64,000 bases of DNA. Origin: Sulfurimonas sp. HSL3-7. Its GTDB lineage: Bacteria > Campylobacterota > Campylobacteria > Campylobacterales > Sulfurimonadaceae. Made by a program: the position numbers and the translations under genes. The stretch lies in contig NZ_CP147919.1 in assembly GCF_039645985.1 (NCBI RefSeq), positions 2,356,001 through 2,420,000 on the forward strand, given 5' to 3'. Every line of letters starts with the position of its first letter. Within the stretch, counting starts at the first letter, position 1. The notes under the pieces were generated by a model. It did not search any database and was not told the origin of the DNA. It was given only the letters and a program-made list of their open reading frames with translations. Shown here piece after piece: positions 44,549 to 54,031 of the stretch.

Positions 44549-47260
44549 GTGGAACCTTTCAGACTGGGCAGAGAAGCGCTCTACCGGGAGTTCCATACCA
44601 AAGCGCAGGGGCTGAGCGCAAAAGAGGCGGCACGCCGTTTAACGGATTTCGGTCCCAATGAGATCGAAAGCGGCAAAAAGAAGAGTTATCTCAAAGCGTA
44701 CGTCAGACAGTATGTCCAGTTCTTCGCCATCCTGTTGGAGGTCGCCGCATTTTTAGCTTTTATAGCCGACCACTATGTCCCGGGTGAAGGCAACGATATT
44801 CTGGGCTATGCCATTATCGTTGCCGTTATCATCAATGCCACCTTCACCTTTTGGCAGGAGTATAAAGCGGATAAAGCAATGGAAGCCCTGCTAAGGCTTA
44901 TGCCCACGATGGTCACTCTCCTGCGCGAGGGGAACACGCAGACTATCGATGCCAAAGGGCTGGTCCCGGGGGACATCATCCTCCTCGAAGAGGGAGACAA
45001 GATCGCTGCCGACGCCGTCCTTACGGAACAGACGGCCCTTTATATCAACACCTCTGCCCTTAACGGTGAGTCAAAACCATCCGGGCGGGAGATCGGAGAC
45101 AAGAGCAGCGCGACAAGGGCCCTGGACGCCAAAAACATGGTCTTCGCAGGAACCGCTGTCGTTTCAGGTAGCGGGAGCGCCGTCGTAATTGCCACGGGGC
45201 AGGCGACGGAGTTCGGCAAGATCGCGACACTGACTAAAAATGTCCAGAAGACCCTGACGCCGATGCAGAAAGAGGTGATCCACATCACCCATATCCTCAC
45301 CCTAATCGCCCTGGCCATGGGTGTGCTCTTTTTTCTGCTGGGGCTCTTCTCGGACCAGGGCCTGCTGATGGCCGCTATCTTTGCCCTCTCTCTTATTGTA
45401 GCCAATGTACCCGAGGGGCTGCTGCCTACGATCACCCTCTCCCTCTCCCTCGCCTCCCAACGTATGGCACGGCGAAATGCATTGATCAAAAATCTCGATT
45501 CGGTACAGACCCTGGGCAGTGTCACCGTAATCTGTACCGACAAGACGGGGACGCTTACCCGTAACGAGATGACGCTCAAAGAGCTGACGCTCTCGGGCGG
45601 GGAAGAGGTCACGCTCAGCGGCGAAGGGTACGCTATCGAGGGGGAGTTCAGCTTCAAAAGCAGCAACGAAAGTTCCCGCACGCGCCTGGAAGAACTGCTG
45701 CTCGCCGCTTCAGTGAACTGCCGTGCGATCATCGAAGATGGGAACCTCTTCGGCGACCCGACGGAACTTGCCATCGTTGCGGCCGCCAAAAAAGCCCATA
45801 TCGACATCGTCTCCTGCAAAAAAAGCAGCGAGGTGCCCTTTTCCAGCGAGCGGAAGATGATGTCCACCGTCTGTGTCCGAGCCGGCAAAGAGCTGCTCTA
45901 CGCCAAGGGGGCGGCCGAGATCATCTTTACCCGTTCCACCCATTTTGTGGACCGTGACGGCAAAGTCAGACCCTTTGACGAAGAGAACAGAAAACGGCTG
46001 CGGCAGCGTGCCGAAGTCTACGAGGAGCAGGCATACCGTGTTTTAGCGATCGCCAAAAACAGCGCCTCCGAAGAGGAGGGGTTGACGCTCCTGGGGCTTG
46101 TCGCCATTATGGACCTGCCAAGAACGGAGGTCAAAGAGGCCCTTGCCCAGTGCAAAGCAGCCGGTATCCGCACCATGATGATCACCGGGGACAACCCTAA
46201 AACGGCGGAGGCCATCGCCAAAAAGATCGGTCTCGATTTTGATGCCGTGCTGACGGGACCTGAAGTGGCGCTCTTGAGCGAGGAGGCGCTGGAGAACCGC
46301 CTCAAAAACGAGACCCTGCTTTTTGCCCGTATGGCAAGCAACCAAAAACTAAAGATCGCCACAGCCTTGCAAAACTGCGGTGAGATCGTGGCAATGACCG
46401 GTGACGGGGTCAATGACGCTCCGGCACTCAAACGGGCCGATATCGGCATCGCTATGGGCAATACGGGGACCGATGTTGCCAAAGAGGCTGCCGACATGAT
46501 CCTGCTCGACGACAACTTCAACTCTATCGTCGCCGCTATCGAAGAGGGGCGCAGCGTCTACTTCAATATCAAGAAGTTCGTCACCTATATTCTCTCCTCC
46601 AATGTACCCGAGATCGTCCCCTACATTCTGCAATTTTTCTTCAAGATCCCGATGCCGCTCTCCGTCATCCAGATCCTCTCTATCGACCTTGGTTCCGATA
46701 TGCTGCCGGGACTGGCACTCGGAAGCGAAAAGCCGGAAAAGAACATCATGAAGCGGCCGCCTGTGGGAAGCGATGAGAAGATCCTGGACTGGGAGGTGTT
46801 CAAACGCGGCTACTTCTTTATCGGCGTCATCGAAGCGACGGCCGCCATGGTCGCTTTTATCAGCTTTCTGCTGCTTCACGGCTGGCATTACGGCACGGTC
46901 GAGCTTAACGACCCGCTGCTCCATTCGCAGGCGATGACGATGACCCTTTTGGGTGCCGTCAGCTGCCAGCTGGTCAATGTCTGGACGATGCGAAGCTGGG
47001 AGTTTTCAGCCTGGAGTGTCGGCTGGACAAGCAACAGGCTGCTTATAGGCACCATGGCGATGGAGTTTCTCTGGATCTGGATGCTGCTGGGGTTTGAACC
47101 GGTACAGAAGGTGTTTCATACGGCCTACATACCGCTGAATGAGCTCTGGATACTCCTCCCCTTCCCGCTTCTGCTCTTTGTCAGCCACGAGCTGTACAAA
47201 TGGCGAAAACGTGTGGCTAAAGTACACCAAGAACAACCTCGAAGAAGAGCTTTTTTATAG
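44549..47260 (+). CDS. P2-type cation ATPase (Na,K-ATPase-like subclass)
   Basis: A 903-residue P-type ATPase starting at GTG. The M4 motif is ANVPEGLLPTITLSLSLASQRMARRN, whose PEGLL form is characteristic of Na,K-ATPase-like P2C pumps and not of the PEGLP Ca pumps. Phosphorylation site CTDKTGTLT (Asp331), actuator TSALNGES, hinge MTGDGVNDAPALKRADIGIAMG; six C-terminal helices with DLGSDMLPGLALG. Ion specificity (Na+, K+ or other) is not decided. It is co-transcribed with the Usp-like gene. Confidence 0.88.
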   Translation: MEPFRLGREALYREFHTKAQGLSAKEAARRLTDFGPNEIESGKKKSYLKAYVRQYVQFFAILLEVAAFLAFIADHYVPGEGNDILGYAIIVAVIINATFTFWQEYKADKAMEALLRLMPTMVTLLREGNTQTIDAKGLVPGDIILLEEGDKIAADAVLTEQTALYINTSALNGESKPSGREIGDKSSATRALDAKNMVFAGTAVVSGSGSAVVIATGQATEFGKIATLTKNVQKTLTPMQKEVIHITHILTLIALAMGVLFFLLGLFSDQGLLMAAIFALSLIVANVPEGLLPTITLSLSLASQRMARRNALIKNLDSVQTLGSVTVICTDKTGTLTRNEMTLKELTLSGGEEVTLSGEGYAIEGEFSFKSSNESSRTRLEELLLAASVNCRAIIEDGNLFGDPTELAIVAAAKKAHIDIVSCKKSSEVPFSSERKMMSTVCVRAGKELLYAKGAAEIIFTRSTHFVDRDGKVRPFDEENRKRLRQRAEVYEEQAYRVLAIAKNSASEEEGLTLLGLVAIMDLPRTEVKEALAQCKAAGIRTMMITGDNPKTAEAIAKKIGLDFDAVLTGPEVALLSEEALENRLKNETLLFARMASNQKLKIATALQNCGEIVAMTGDGVNDAPALKRADIGIAMGNTGTDVAKEAADMILLDDNFNSIVAAIEEGRSVYFNIKKFVTYILSSNVPEIVPYILQFFFKIPMPLSVIQILSIDLGSDMLPGLALGSEKPEKNIMKRPPVGSDEKILDWEVFKRGYFFIGVIEATAAMVAFISFLLLHGWHYGTVELNDPLLHSQAMTMTLLGAVSCQLVNVWTMRSWEFSAWSVGWTSNRLLIGTMAMEFLWIWMLLGFEPVQKVFHTAYIPLNELWILLPFPLLLFVSHELYKWRKRVAKVHQEQPRRRAFL

Positions 47261-47302
47261 CGTAAAATTGCGCCCGTCCCATCTCTTTATCTACCCGACT
47301 TC

Positions 47303-48664
47303 TCAGAGTAAAATGATACTCGCCAGTCCGAGGAAACTGAAAAACCCGACGATATCGGTCACTGTGGTCAAGAGCACCGACGAACCGACCGCCGGGTCGA
47401 TATCCGCCTTTTTGAGCAGCAGCGGGATGACCGAGCCGAAAAAACCCGCCGAAAAGAGGTTGATCACCATCGAAAGGGCGATGACCACACCCAGCAGCGG
47501 CATGGAAAACCATGCGCCTGCGACCACCCCTATGGCTACCGCGAAGATCAGTCCGTTCATCAACGCCAGATAGACCTCTTTCATGATTGTCTCCCTCGCA
47601 TCGCCGCCGCTGATGTCGCCCAGGGCCATCTGGCGTACGGTAACGGTCAGGGTCTGCGTCCCGGCATTGCCGCCCATGGAGGCGACGATAGGCATCAAAA
47701 CGGCTAGTGCCACAAGCGACTGGATCGTGGCGTCAAAGAGGCCGATGACCCCCGATGCAGCAATCGCAGTCAGAAGGTTGATCCCCAGCCAGAAAGCACG
47801 GTGCTTCCCGATATGCAGCAGACTCTCTTTCTGTTCGGCCTCTTCACTGACCCCGGCAAGGTGGTAAAGCTGCCCGGTGGCACGCTCTTCGATGATGTCG
47901 TAGATATCATCGGAGGTGATACGTCCGAGCAGCCTGCCATCCGCATCGATGACCGCGACAACACTCATGTCGTAGTTCGAAGCGGTCTCGACGACCTCGT
48001 TGATATCGTCGGTGGCATGGACGGCAACGGTGTTGACCCCCTCTTTGAGCAGCTCTTCATAGCGCTCCTTCGGCCCCAGCAAGATCAGATCCTCAAGGGG
48101 GATCGATCCCAGAAAAAACCCTTCCCTGCTGATGACATAGACCTGGTTGACGTTGTCAAGCTCCTTGGCCGCTTTGAGCTTTTTGAGCCGTCGGACCGAC
48201 TCGCCGATCTGTTCGTCTACGAAGGCGCTGAAAAGTTCGGTCTGCATATAGGCGCCGGCCTCGTAGTCGCCGTAGGAGATCAGCTCTTCGAGAGTCTGGC
48301 GGTCCTCTTCGGGCAGGCTCTGGAGGACTTCGTCGGCGACCGCTTCGTCCACCTCTTCGATGTTTCGGATCAGCTCGGCCGCATCATCGGTATCGAGGAT
48401 ATTGGTCAGATCGGCGATCTCGCTCGGGGTAAAATACTCCAGCACCTCCTCATGGCAGTGTTTCGGTAGCTCGATGAGCACCAGTGCTTTGAGCTCTTCT
48501 GGCAGCTGCGAAAGCTTTTCGAGGTAGAGCGACTCATCATGCTCGCGAAGCTCCAGCAACAGTTCGGAGATATCGTATGGGTGGATGGTCGTCTCAAGGT
48601 TTTCCGTGTAATTGCGAACGCTGTTTTCAAGCGTCTCGATCAATTCCGGCAGTGATGTCCGCAT
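47303..48664 (-). CDS. mgtE: MgtE magnesium transporter
   Basis: A 453-residue MgtE. N-terminal MgtE-N superhelix (residues about 25-125), a CBS pair (about 130-250, with VISREGFFLGSIPLEDL and VIDADGRLLGRITSDDIYDII) and five C-terminal helices containing LMPIVASMGGNAGTQTLTVTVR, the pore signature. It imports Mg2+ and closes when the cytosolic domains bind Mg2+. Normal length. It is convergent with the P2 ATPase gene, 40 bases apart. RBS AGGAG. Confidence 0.95.
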   Translation of the reverse strand: MRTSLPELIETLENSVRNYTENLETTIHPYDISELLLELREHDESLYLEKLSQLPEELKALVLIELPKHCHEEVLEYFTPSEIADLTNILDTDDAAELIRNIEEVDEAVADEVLQSLPEEDRQTLEELISYGDYEAGAYMQTELFSAFVDEQIGESVRRLKKLKAAKELDNVNQVYVISREGFFLGSIPLEDLILLGPKERYEELLKEGVNTVAVHATDDINEVVETASNYDMSVVAVIDADGRLLGRITSDDIYDIIEERATGQLYHLAGVSEEAEQKESLLHIGKHRAFWLGINLLTAIAASGVIGLFDATIQSLVALAVLMPIVASMGGNAGTQTLTVTVRQMALGDISGGDARETIMKEVYLALMNGLIFAVAIGVVAGAWFSMPLLGVVIALSMVINLFSAGFFGSVIPLLLKKADIDPAVGSSVLLTTVTDIVGFFSFLGLASIILL

Positions 48665-48714
48665 AGCAACTCCTTAATAAAACAGTACTTGTACGCACCA
48701 TAAAAGCTTCTTAG

Positions 48715-49365
48715 CTAGAGCGTGATCTTCTCATTGAGCAGGCTCTTTTGGCGGACGATAAGCGTCTCGTCACTTTGAACGATCTTCTTGAGTCTGGTAT
48801 AAAGCCTGAACTCAATAACAATGGCAAACACCCCGAGAACAGCCAGCAGTGAAAGGATCATAGAGAGCTCGATACCGAAATAATCCAGCACCATCGCGCT
48901 CAGGCTTCCGACAATGATGGCCGAAGAGACGATAAACGAACGCAACATCAGGTAATCCTTGATCGCGATCTCCTCTTTCATGAAGTCGATCGTATGCACC
49001 CTGGAGATCTCGAACGTGATCGCCTGCAGGGTGAAGATGCTCAGTATGGCGTAGGTAAAGATGACCATATCCGTCCATATCAGTGCATAGCTGGCGATCT
49101 GTATCAGGTCCAGCACGATGACGAAGAGATAGATACGGTAGATCCTCACCTTTTTGAACAGGGGCTGGATCAACCCGTCCGAAGCGCCAAGAAGCATGTA
49201 GAAGCTGATCATGAAGACCGGCAGATGCGTCCCCTCGAGTTTGGTGATGAAGGGCATGACGATCCAGTCGATGAAGGTGGTCAAAAAAAGCACCGCTGCC
49301 TGAAGTTTCAACAGTCTGCTCTTGCTGAGTTCACTAAAAAGCTTTAGATAGTGTCTTTTAGGCAT
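48715..49365 (-). CDS. Six-helix membrane protein, half-MFS-like, unknown function
   Basis: A 216-residue protein with about six hydrophobic segments (residues about 21-41, 46-68, 74-93, 97-118, 141-162, 168-187) and positively charged ends. The pattern resembles one half of a major-facilitator transporter, but no signature is certain. Its start is inside the last bases of the GNAT gene upstream, so it is the third gene of a coupled operon. Confidence 0.7.
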   Translation of the reverse strand: MPKRHYLKLFSELSKSRLLKLQAAVLFLTTFIDWIVMPFITKLEGTHLPVFMISFYMLLGASDGLIQPLFKKVRIYRIYLFVIVLDLIQIASYALIWTDMVIFTYAILSIFTLQAITFEISRVHTIDFMKEEIAIKDYLMLRSFIVSSAIIVGSLSAMVLDYFGIELSMILSLLAVLGVFAIVIEFRLYTRLKKIVQSDETLIVRQKSLLNEKITL

Positions 49366-49798
49366 GTTCCTTCTCCATCAGATAGGCATCGCATCCGTCT
49401 CGGTAGAAGGCGTCCAGCTTCTTTGTGATGCTGAACCCGAACTTCCGGTAAAGAGCGATAGCCGGTGTATTGTCGCAACGTACTTCCAGCAGGGTACGTT
49501 TGAACCCCAGTATTGCCAGTTGCTGCAGTATCTGCCGCATCAGCAAACCGGAGAGACCGCTGCCTCTGTGCACCGAAGCGACACCCAAAGAGTAGAGCTT
49601 GGCATCGCGGCGCTGTATGAGGGCAAGAGCGTAACCGGCGATCGCACCCGCCTCCGTTTCAGCCACATAAAGCAGGTTGTGGTGGATATGATAGTAAAAC
49701 GAACGGTGCGACAGAGGAAAATCCGCTGCGCTGAAGAGTTCCTCTTCCAGAGCATGCAGTTTCCCCGCGTCGCAAGAGAGGGCCTGACGGATCTTCAT
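49358..49798 (-). CDS. GNAT-family N-acetyltransferase
   Basis: A 146-residue RimI-like acetyltransferase. SLGVASVHRGSGLSGLLMRQIL is the acetyl-CoA-binding A motif and NTPAIALYRKFGF the B motif. The frame continues upstream in another gene's shadow as an Arg-rich nonsense stretch; the start at 49798 forms an ATGA overlap with the DUF2156 gene's stop. Substrate unknown. Confidence 0.85.
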   Translation of the reverse strand: MKIRQALSCDAGKLHALEEELFSAADFPLSHRSFYYHIHHNLLYVAETEAGAIAGYALALIQRRDAKLYSLGVASVHRGSGLSGLLMRQILQQLAILGFKRTLLEVRCDNTPAIALYRKFGFSITKKLDAFYRDGCDAYLMEKEHA

Positions 49799-50775
49799 TT
49801 CTGGTAGATGGTGTATTTGGCAACGAGTTTGAACGGGCGGTAGGACATCTTCACCTTGCGGAGGTTCTCGAAGCCCATGTCGTCGCCGACGTTGATATAG
49901 GTGCTGCCGTAGTGCTCTTTGAGCATCTTGGAAAACGCACGGAAGATGAACTGGGCACACCCCATCACCTCGAAATCGGTCTTTTCGATGATGACGGCGG
50001 CGGTGTCCGCGCTGATACGCTCGCCTGCCGTGAACCCCTTGAGCTCGCCGTCGATATAGATGACCAGACCGATGAGCTGCAGTTCTTCGTAGTGCTTGAG
50101 CATCCGTTTGACGGCGTGACGCTCCTGGTGGATACCGTCGAGAAAAAGCTCCGCCTCCTCTTTCGGCATGTATTTCACGCGGTCCGAAACCCATTTGTTG
50201 AACAGATGCATGATCTCGTCATGGTGCTTGACGCTGTCAAGCACCTCGATACGGTGGTCCGCATAGGACTTGATGAACTTGTTGATCTCAGTGCGCTTGG
50301 TGTGGTAGCTGTTGCCGCGCAGCTCGATCAGGTTGTCCGCTTCATAGACATAATCGACCAGCTTCTTTTCAACGATATAGTGTTCAAGCATCTCGAACAT
50401 GCTTTCGCCTTCGTCCGTGGACTGCACGAACGCTTCGATCATCGATGCCTGTACGTAGTCAATGCGGGCATAATAGCGAGAGCTGTTGTTCTTGTTCATA
50501 ATATCGAAACACCGCACCATCGCTTCGGTAACATGTTTTTTCTTCCCCAACGGCGGCAGAAGCATCGTCAGTTCGCCTCCCGTCATGACAAACAGACAGA
50601 AACACTTGTTGATGATGGCATAAAAACCGCTGCTGTTGGCCAGCCAGATATAGTTCGCCGCAAAGGTATAATCACTGATATCAACGTCGAGTTTGGCAAG
50701 GTATTTTTCGATGACAGGTTTGGCATCGAGACCGAAAGGTTTGAGGGTATGTTTGTTGACAGTAAGCTTAGCCAT
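49795..50775 (-). CDS. DUF2156-family protein (phosphatidylglycerol lysyltransferase C-domain-like)
   Basis: A 326-residue soluble protein with tandem GNAT-type folds as in DUF2156. NLIELRGNSYHTKRTEINKFIKSY and GLVIYIDGELKGFTAGERIS are the recognised segments. In MprF-type proteins the same fold transfers aminoacyl groups from tRNA to lipids, but the membrane part is missing here. It heads an operon with GNAT and membrane protein genes (overlaps of 4 and 8 bases), which suggests that the three act together. Confidence 0.8.
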   Translation of the reverse strand: MAKLTVNKHTLKPFGLDAKPVIEKYLAKLDVDISDYTFAANYIWLANSSGFYAIINKCFCLFVMTGGELTMLLPPLGKKKHVTEAMVRCFDIMNKNNSSRYYARIDYVQASMIEAFVQSTDEGESMFEMLEHYIVEKKLVDYVYEADNLIELRGNSYHTKRTEINKFIKSYADHRIEVLDSVKHHDEIMHLFNKWVSDRVKYMPKEEAELFLDGIHQERHAVKRMLKHYEELQLIGLVIYIDGELKGFTAGERISADTAAVIIEKTDFEVMGCAQFIFRAFSKMLKEHYGSTYINVGDDMGFENLRKVKMSYRPFKLVAKYTIYQK

Positions 50776-50968
50776 AGAGCTGCCCCGTAATAAATTTTTC
50801 GGCGGAATTCTACTCCTTTTTTTTCATTTTGCAGCAGCAATTTTCAAAGGGCTGAAAACAGCCTTCTGCAGGGCTTTTAAGGGCGGTGATGGAGGTGTTT
50901 GCGGCGATACTTTTTGCAAAAATATTCAAATGAAAAAACATCTGCCTCTAAATTCAAAAAAAAAGGGG

Positions 50969-50974
50969 TATATT
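50969..50974 (+). promoter_or_regulatory. Candidate -10 of the PPK2 gene
   Basis: TATATT following an A-tract and GGGG, about 90 bases before the start at 51065. No clear -35. Confidence 0.35.
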
Positions 50975-51064
50975 TTCATTACTGTATTAATGCGAAAGTA
51001 AAGAACTTTCAGGTGGGACCACTTTAAAATATGCAGAAAAGAGACTGCATCCAATGGATAAAGA

Positions 51065-51889
51065 ATGAAAGACAATGCGTTGACTGAACAGCAACTTGAT
51101 GAAGCGATAAGCACCTACAAAGAGAACCTTGCGCTGGAACCTTACCAGGCCGAACTTGTCAAACTGCAACAGCACATCGAACGCCACAGGCTCAAACTGG
51201 TTATTCTTTTTGAAGGGCGCGATGCTGCGGGCAAGGGAAGCGTCATCGGCAGCGTCAGCCGCTATATGAATCCCAAACACTACCGCATCGTGGCACTGGG
51301 GCGTCCGACGGAAGAGGAGCGGACGCAGTGGTATTTCCAGCGTTATATCAAACATTTTCCGCATGGCGGCGAACTGGTGCTGTTTGACCGAAGCTGGTAC
51401 AACCGGGCGATGGTCGAACAGGTTTTCGGTTTCTGCTCCGAAGTAGAGCATGATCTGTTCATGCGCGATGTCGTCCCTTTCGAGGAGTCGCTGGTCGATA
51501 ACGGCACGCTGCTGGTCAAACTCTACTTCAGTGTCACCAAAGAGAAACAGGCACAGCGTTTCGAGCAGCGCCGCACCGACCCGCTGCGCCAATGGAAGCT
51601 CAGCGAGATCGACCTGCAGGCGCAGAGCATGTGGGACCAGTTCACCGAAACGAAATTCCGGATGCTCAAACAGACCAGCCATAACAAAGCGCCATGGCAT
51701 ATCATCCGCTCAAACGACAAGCATAAGGCCCGCCTGGAGACGATGAAGCTGATCCTTAACCAGGTCGATTACGACGGACGCTGCCGCGCACTGGAGTTTG
51801 CACCGGATCCAAAAACCGTCTTCAGTGCCGAAGAGGAGCTTGCCGTGATGGAAAAACAGCAGTTAAAACGAGGAAAGGGAAATGCGTAA
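51065..51889 (+). CDS. ppk2: Polyphosphate kinase 2
   Basis: A 274-residue class I PPK2. Walker A GRDAAGKGS (51-59), Walker B LVLFDRSWYNRA (Asp108-Arg109) and the lid region YFSVTKEKQAQRFEQRRTDPLRQWKLSEID are intact. It transfers phosphate between polyphosphate and nucleoside diphosphates, usually towards GTP or ATP formation. Length typical. It overlaps the start of the M42-like gene by eight bases, so the two are coupled. Confidence 0.95.
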   Translation: MKDNALTEQQLDEAISTYKENLALEPYQAELVKLQQHIERHRLKLVILFEGRDAAGKGSVIGSVSRYMNPKHYRIVALGRPTEEERTQWYFQRYIKHFPHGGELVLFDRSWYNRAMVEQVFGFCSEVEHDLFMRDVVPFEESLVDNGTLLVKLYFSVTKEKQAQRFEQRRTDPLRQWKLSEIDLQAQSMWDQFTETKFRMLKQTSHNKAPWHIIRSNDKHKARLETMKLILNQVDYDGRCRALEFAPDPKTVFSAEEELAVMEKQQLKRGKGNA

Positions 51890-52952
51890 TACATTAAAGC
51901 CGTTCAGAGGGTTTCTTGACATCCTCAAACATCTTATCCGCCGCCCCTCCGTCGTCGGCGCCGAACACCCCTTTTTCCTTTCGCTTAAACGCGAACTCGA
52001 CGAGATCGGCATCAAAACAACACTTTACGAAGGGCTGCTTGTCGCCGAAGGCAGCGATCCCGACCGCGGTATGCTCTCGGCGCACATCGACCGCCACGGG
52101 CTGATCTGCACCGGCCCCAACGAGTTCCAGTATGCGGCGTTCATGACGCAGAACCGCGGGGACCTGACGGGCGATTCGATCGCCGAACAGACCTATATGG
52201 CCATCGTCGAGCGCTTCAAACAGCAGTCGGTGCAGGCTTATGAGCCGTGGTCGGGCAGTTACCTCGGGCTCGGCACCATCGATAACGCCTACATCTGCGA
52301 ACGCCGCAAAAACCTTGTTTTCGAAGTAAAAGGACTTGAACATCTTCTGCCGGGAACCCCCGTCGCCTTTGTCGACACCCTTTCAAGCAAAAACGGACTG
52401 CTCTCGGCACAGCTGGACAATGTCCTCAGCGCTGCCGTCATCGTCTACCTCTACCGCTGCGGTTATAAGGGGACGGCCTTTTTCACGGCACAGGAGGAGT
52501 CTGGCAAAAGCTGGCGTTTTCTGCTGGAGTGGTTCCGCCGTTTGGACAAAAGTACCGACCGCCTTCTTGTCCTCGACACCAGCCCCTACCCGAACCGCGA
52601 GGAAGCGGAGCGTCAGCATATCGTGCTGCGCCACCGCGATGCCAATGCCAAATTCGACTCGCCGCTGACCAAAGAGATCGAAAAACTGTGCCGTAAACTC
52701 AAGATCGACTACAGCTTCAAGGACAGCTACCTGAAAATCGAGAACAAGAAACGCGTCTCCGAGGGGATGAAGAAAAACTCACTCGGAAGCACCGAGATGG
52801 GACGTCTGACGGCGGCCAGCGGCGGAACGATCACAGGCACGACCCTGCAGGTCCCGACGACAGGCTACCACACGACATCGGAGACGGTCTCCGTGGAATC
52901 GGTCGCAAAAATGCTCGAACTGCTCAAACATATGTATATCGATGCGTCGTGA
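51882..52952 (+). CDS. M42/M20-type metallopeptidase-like protein
   Basis: A 356-residue protein with the metal-site pattern of co-catalytic zinc peptidases: LSAHIDRHG (His, Asp), AQLDN (bridging Asp), AQEESGKSW (catalytic Glu pair), LDTSPY (Asp) and TTGYHTTSET (His). The closest pattern is peptidase M42. One M42 subgroup works in N-acetylglutaminylglutamine-amide osmolyte clusters, but the other genes of that cluster are not here. Substrate unknown. Coupled to ppk2. Confidence 0.78.
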   Translation: MRNTLKPFRGFLDILKHLIRRPSVVGAEHPFFLSLKRELDEIGIKTTLYEGLLVAEGSDPDRGMLSAHIDRHGLICTGPNEFQYAAFMTQNRGDLTGDSIAEQTYMAIVERFKQQSVQAYEPWSGSYLGLGTIDNAYICERRKNLVFEVKGLEHLLPGTPVAFVDTLSSKNGLLSAQLDNVLSAAVIVYLYRCGYKGTAFFTAQEESGKSWRFLLEWFRRLDKSTDRLLVLDTSPYPNREEAERQHIVLRHRDANAKFDSPLTKEIEKLCRKLKIDYSFKDSYLKIENKKRVSEGMKKNSLGSTEMGRLTAASGGTITGTTLQVPTTGYHTTSETVSVESVAKMLELLKHMYIDAS

Positions 52953-52986
52953 CCGGCGCAAACCAACTTTTTGAATTACTGCTTTT

Positions 52987-53004
52987 CACCCCTTTTTTGG
53001 GGTG
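52987..53004 (+). terminator. Possible terminator hairpin after the M42-like gene
   Basis: CACCCC (52987-52992) TTTTTT GGGGTG (52999-53004), a perfect 6-base stem with T in the loop. The stem is strong but there is no T-run after it, so termination is uncertain. Confidence 0.4.
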
Positions 53005-53033
53005 GGTATTACAATAACCCATCCATTTTACGT

Positions 53034-53039
53034 TATAGT
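53034..53039 (+). promoter_or_regulatory. Candidate -10 of the glutaminase gene
   Basis: TATAGT, 28 bases upstream of the start at 53067, after a TTTTACG stretch. Confidence 0.4.
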
Positions 53040-53066
53040 TATCTATTCTAAGTTTAGGCTTCTCCA

Positions 53067-53990
53067 ATGGATTACCAAGCAATTCTTAATGACATAGCAG
53101 ACGAAATACGCCCTTTCCTTAAAGAGGGCAAGGTGGCAGACTACATCCCCGCTCTTGCCGAGGTCGATCCTGAACAGTTCGGCATGGCCCTGACCCTTTT
53201 CGACGGGACACAGTTCAGCGTCGGTGATGCGGAGACCCTCTTTTCTATTCAGAGCATCTCAAAGGTCTTTACCTTTACCCTGGCGCTGAATTTTTACGGC
53301 ACCGATATGTACAAACGTATCGGCCGCGAACCTTCGGGAAACCCTTTTAATTCGCTGGTGCAACTCGAATACGAGCACGGCATTCCCCGAAACCCCTTTA
53401 TCAATGCCGGTGCCATCAACGTCACCGATGCCCTCTTGAGCCACTACGGTGATGACGGCAACACTCTGCATGAGGTCCTGACCTTTATCCGCTCCATTGC
53501 CGACGAACCGTCCATCGACTACAATGAAACGGTCGCGGCATCCGAGATGGACCACGGTTTTCGCAACCTCGCTTTGGCGAACCTGATGAAAAGTTTTAAC
53601 AACCTCGACAATGATGTTCAGGAAGTCGTCGAGACCTATTTCAAACACTGTGCCGTCGAGATGGATACAAAGATGCTCTCAAGGGCGATGCTCTATCTGG
53701 CCAACCACGGGGTCGATCCCATCACCGGTACCGTCCACATCACACCTCAGCAGGCCAAACGCATCAACGCCGTCATGCTCACCTGCGGCCACTATGACGC
53801 CTCGGGAGATTTTGCCTTCCACGTCGGACTTCCCGGCAAAAGCGGCGTCGGCGGCGGTATCGTCGCCGTCATACCCAAACTGATGGGGCTCGCCGTCTGG
53901 TCGCCGGGCCTTAACGCCCAGGGCAACTCCCTCGTCGGGACCAAGGCCCTGGAACTTTTTACGACCAAGACGGGGCTCTCTGTTTTTTAA
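53067..53990 (+). CDS. glsA: Glutaminase
   Basis: A 307-residue serine-dependent glutaminase converting glutamine to glutamate and ammonia. It has the beta-lactamase-like SxxK motif (Ser63, Lys66 in FSIQSISKVF), NPFINAGAINVTD, ESxMDHGFRNLA and the closing GKSGVGGGIVAV with VWSPGLNAQGNS. Length matches the GlsA family. It may help provide ammonia for acid resistance or glutamate as a compatible solute. Independent promoter, downstream of a hairpin. Confidence 0.96.
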   Translation: MDYQAILNDIADEIRPFLKEGKVADYIPALAEVDPEQFGMALTLFDGTQFSVGDAETLFSIQSISKVFTFTLALNFYGTDMYKRIGREPSGNPFNSLVQLEYEHGIPRNPFINAGAINVTDALLSHYGDDGNTLHEVLTFIRSIADEPSIDYNETVAASEMDHGFRNLALANLMKSFNNLDNDVQEVVETYFKHCAVEMDTKMLSRAMLYLANHGVDPITGTVHITPQQAKRINAVMLTCGHYDASGDFAFHVGLPGKSGVGGGIVAVIPKLMGLAVWSPGLNAQGNSLVGTKALELFTTKTGLSVF

Positions 53991-54031
53991 AAGGCCGGTG
54001 CCTGCGACAAGATCGATTTTGAGGTGAAAAG

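Noticed and set aside
49799..50194. N-terminal extension of the GNAT protein
   Set aside because: Arg- and His-rich nonsense that is the shadow of the DUF2156 gene; the ATGA-coupled start at 49798 explains the gene.
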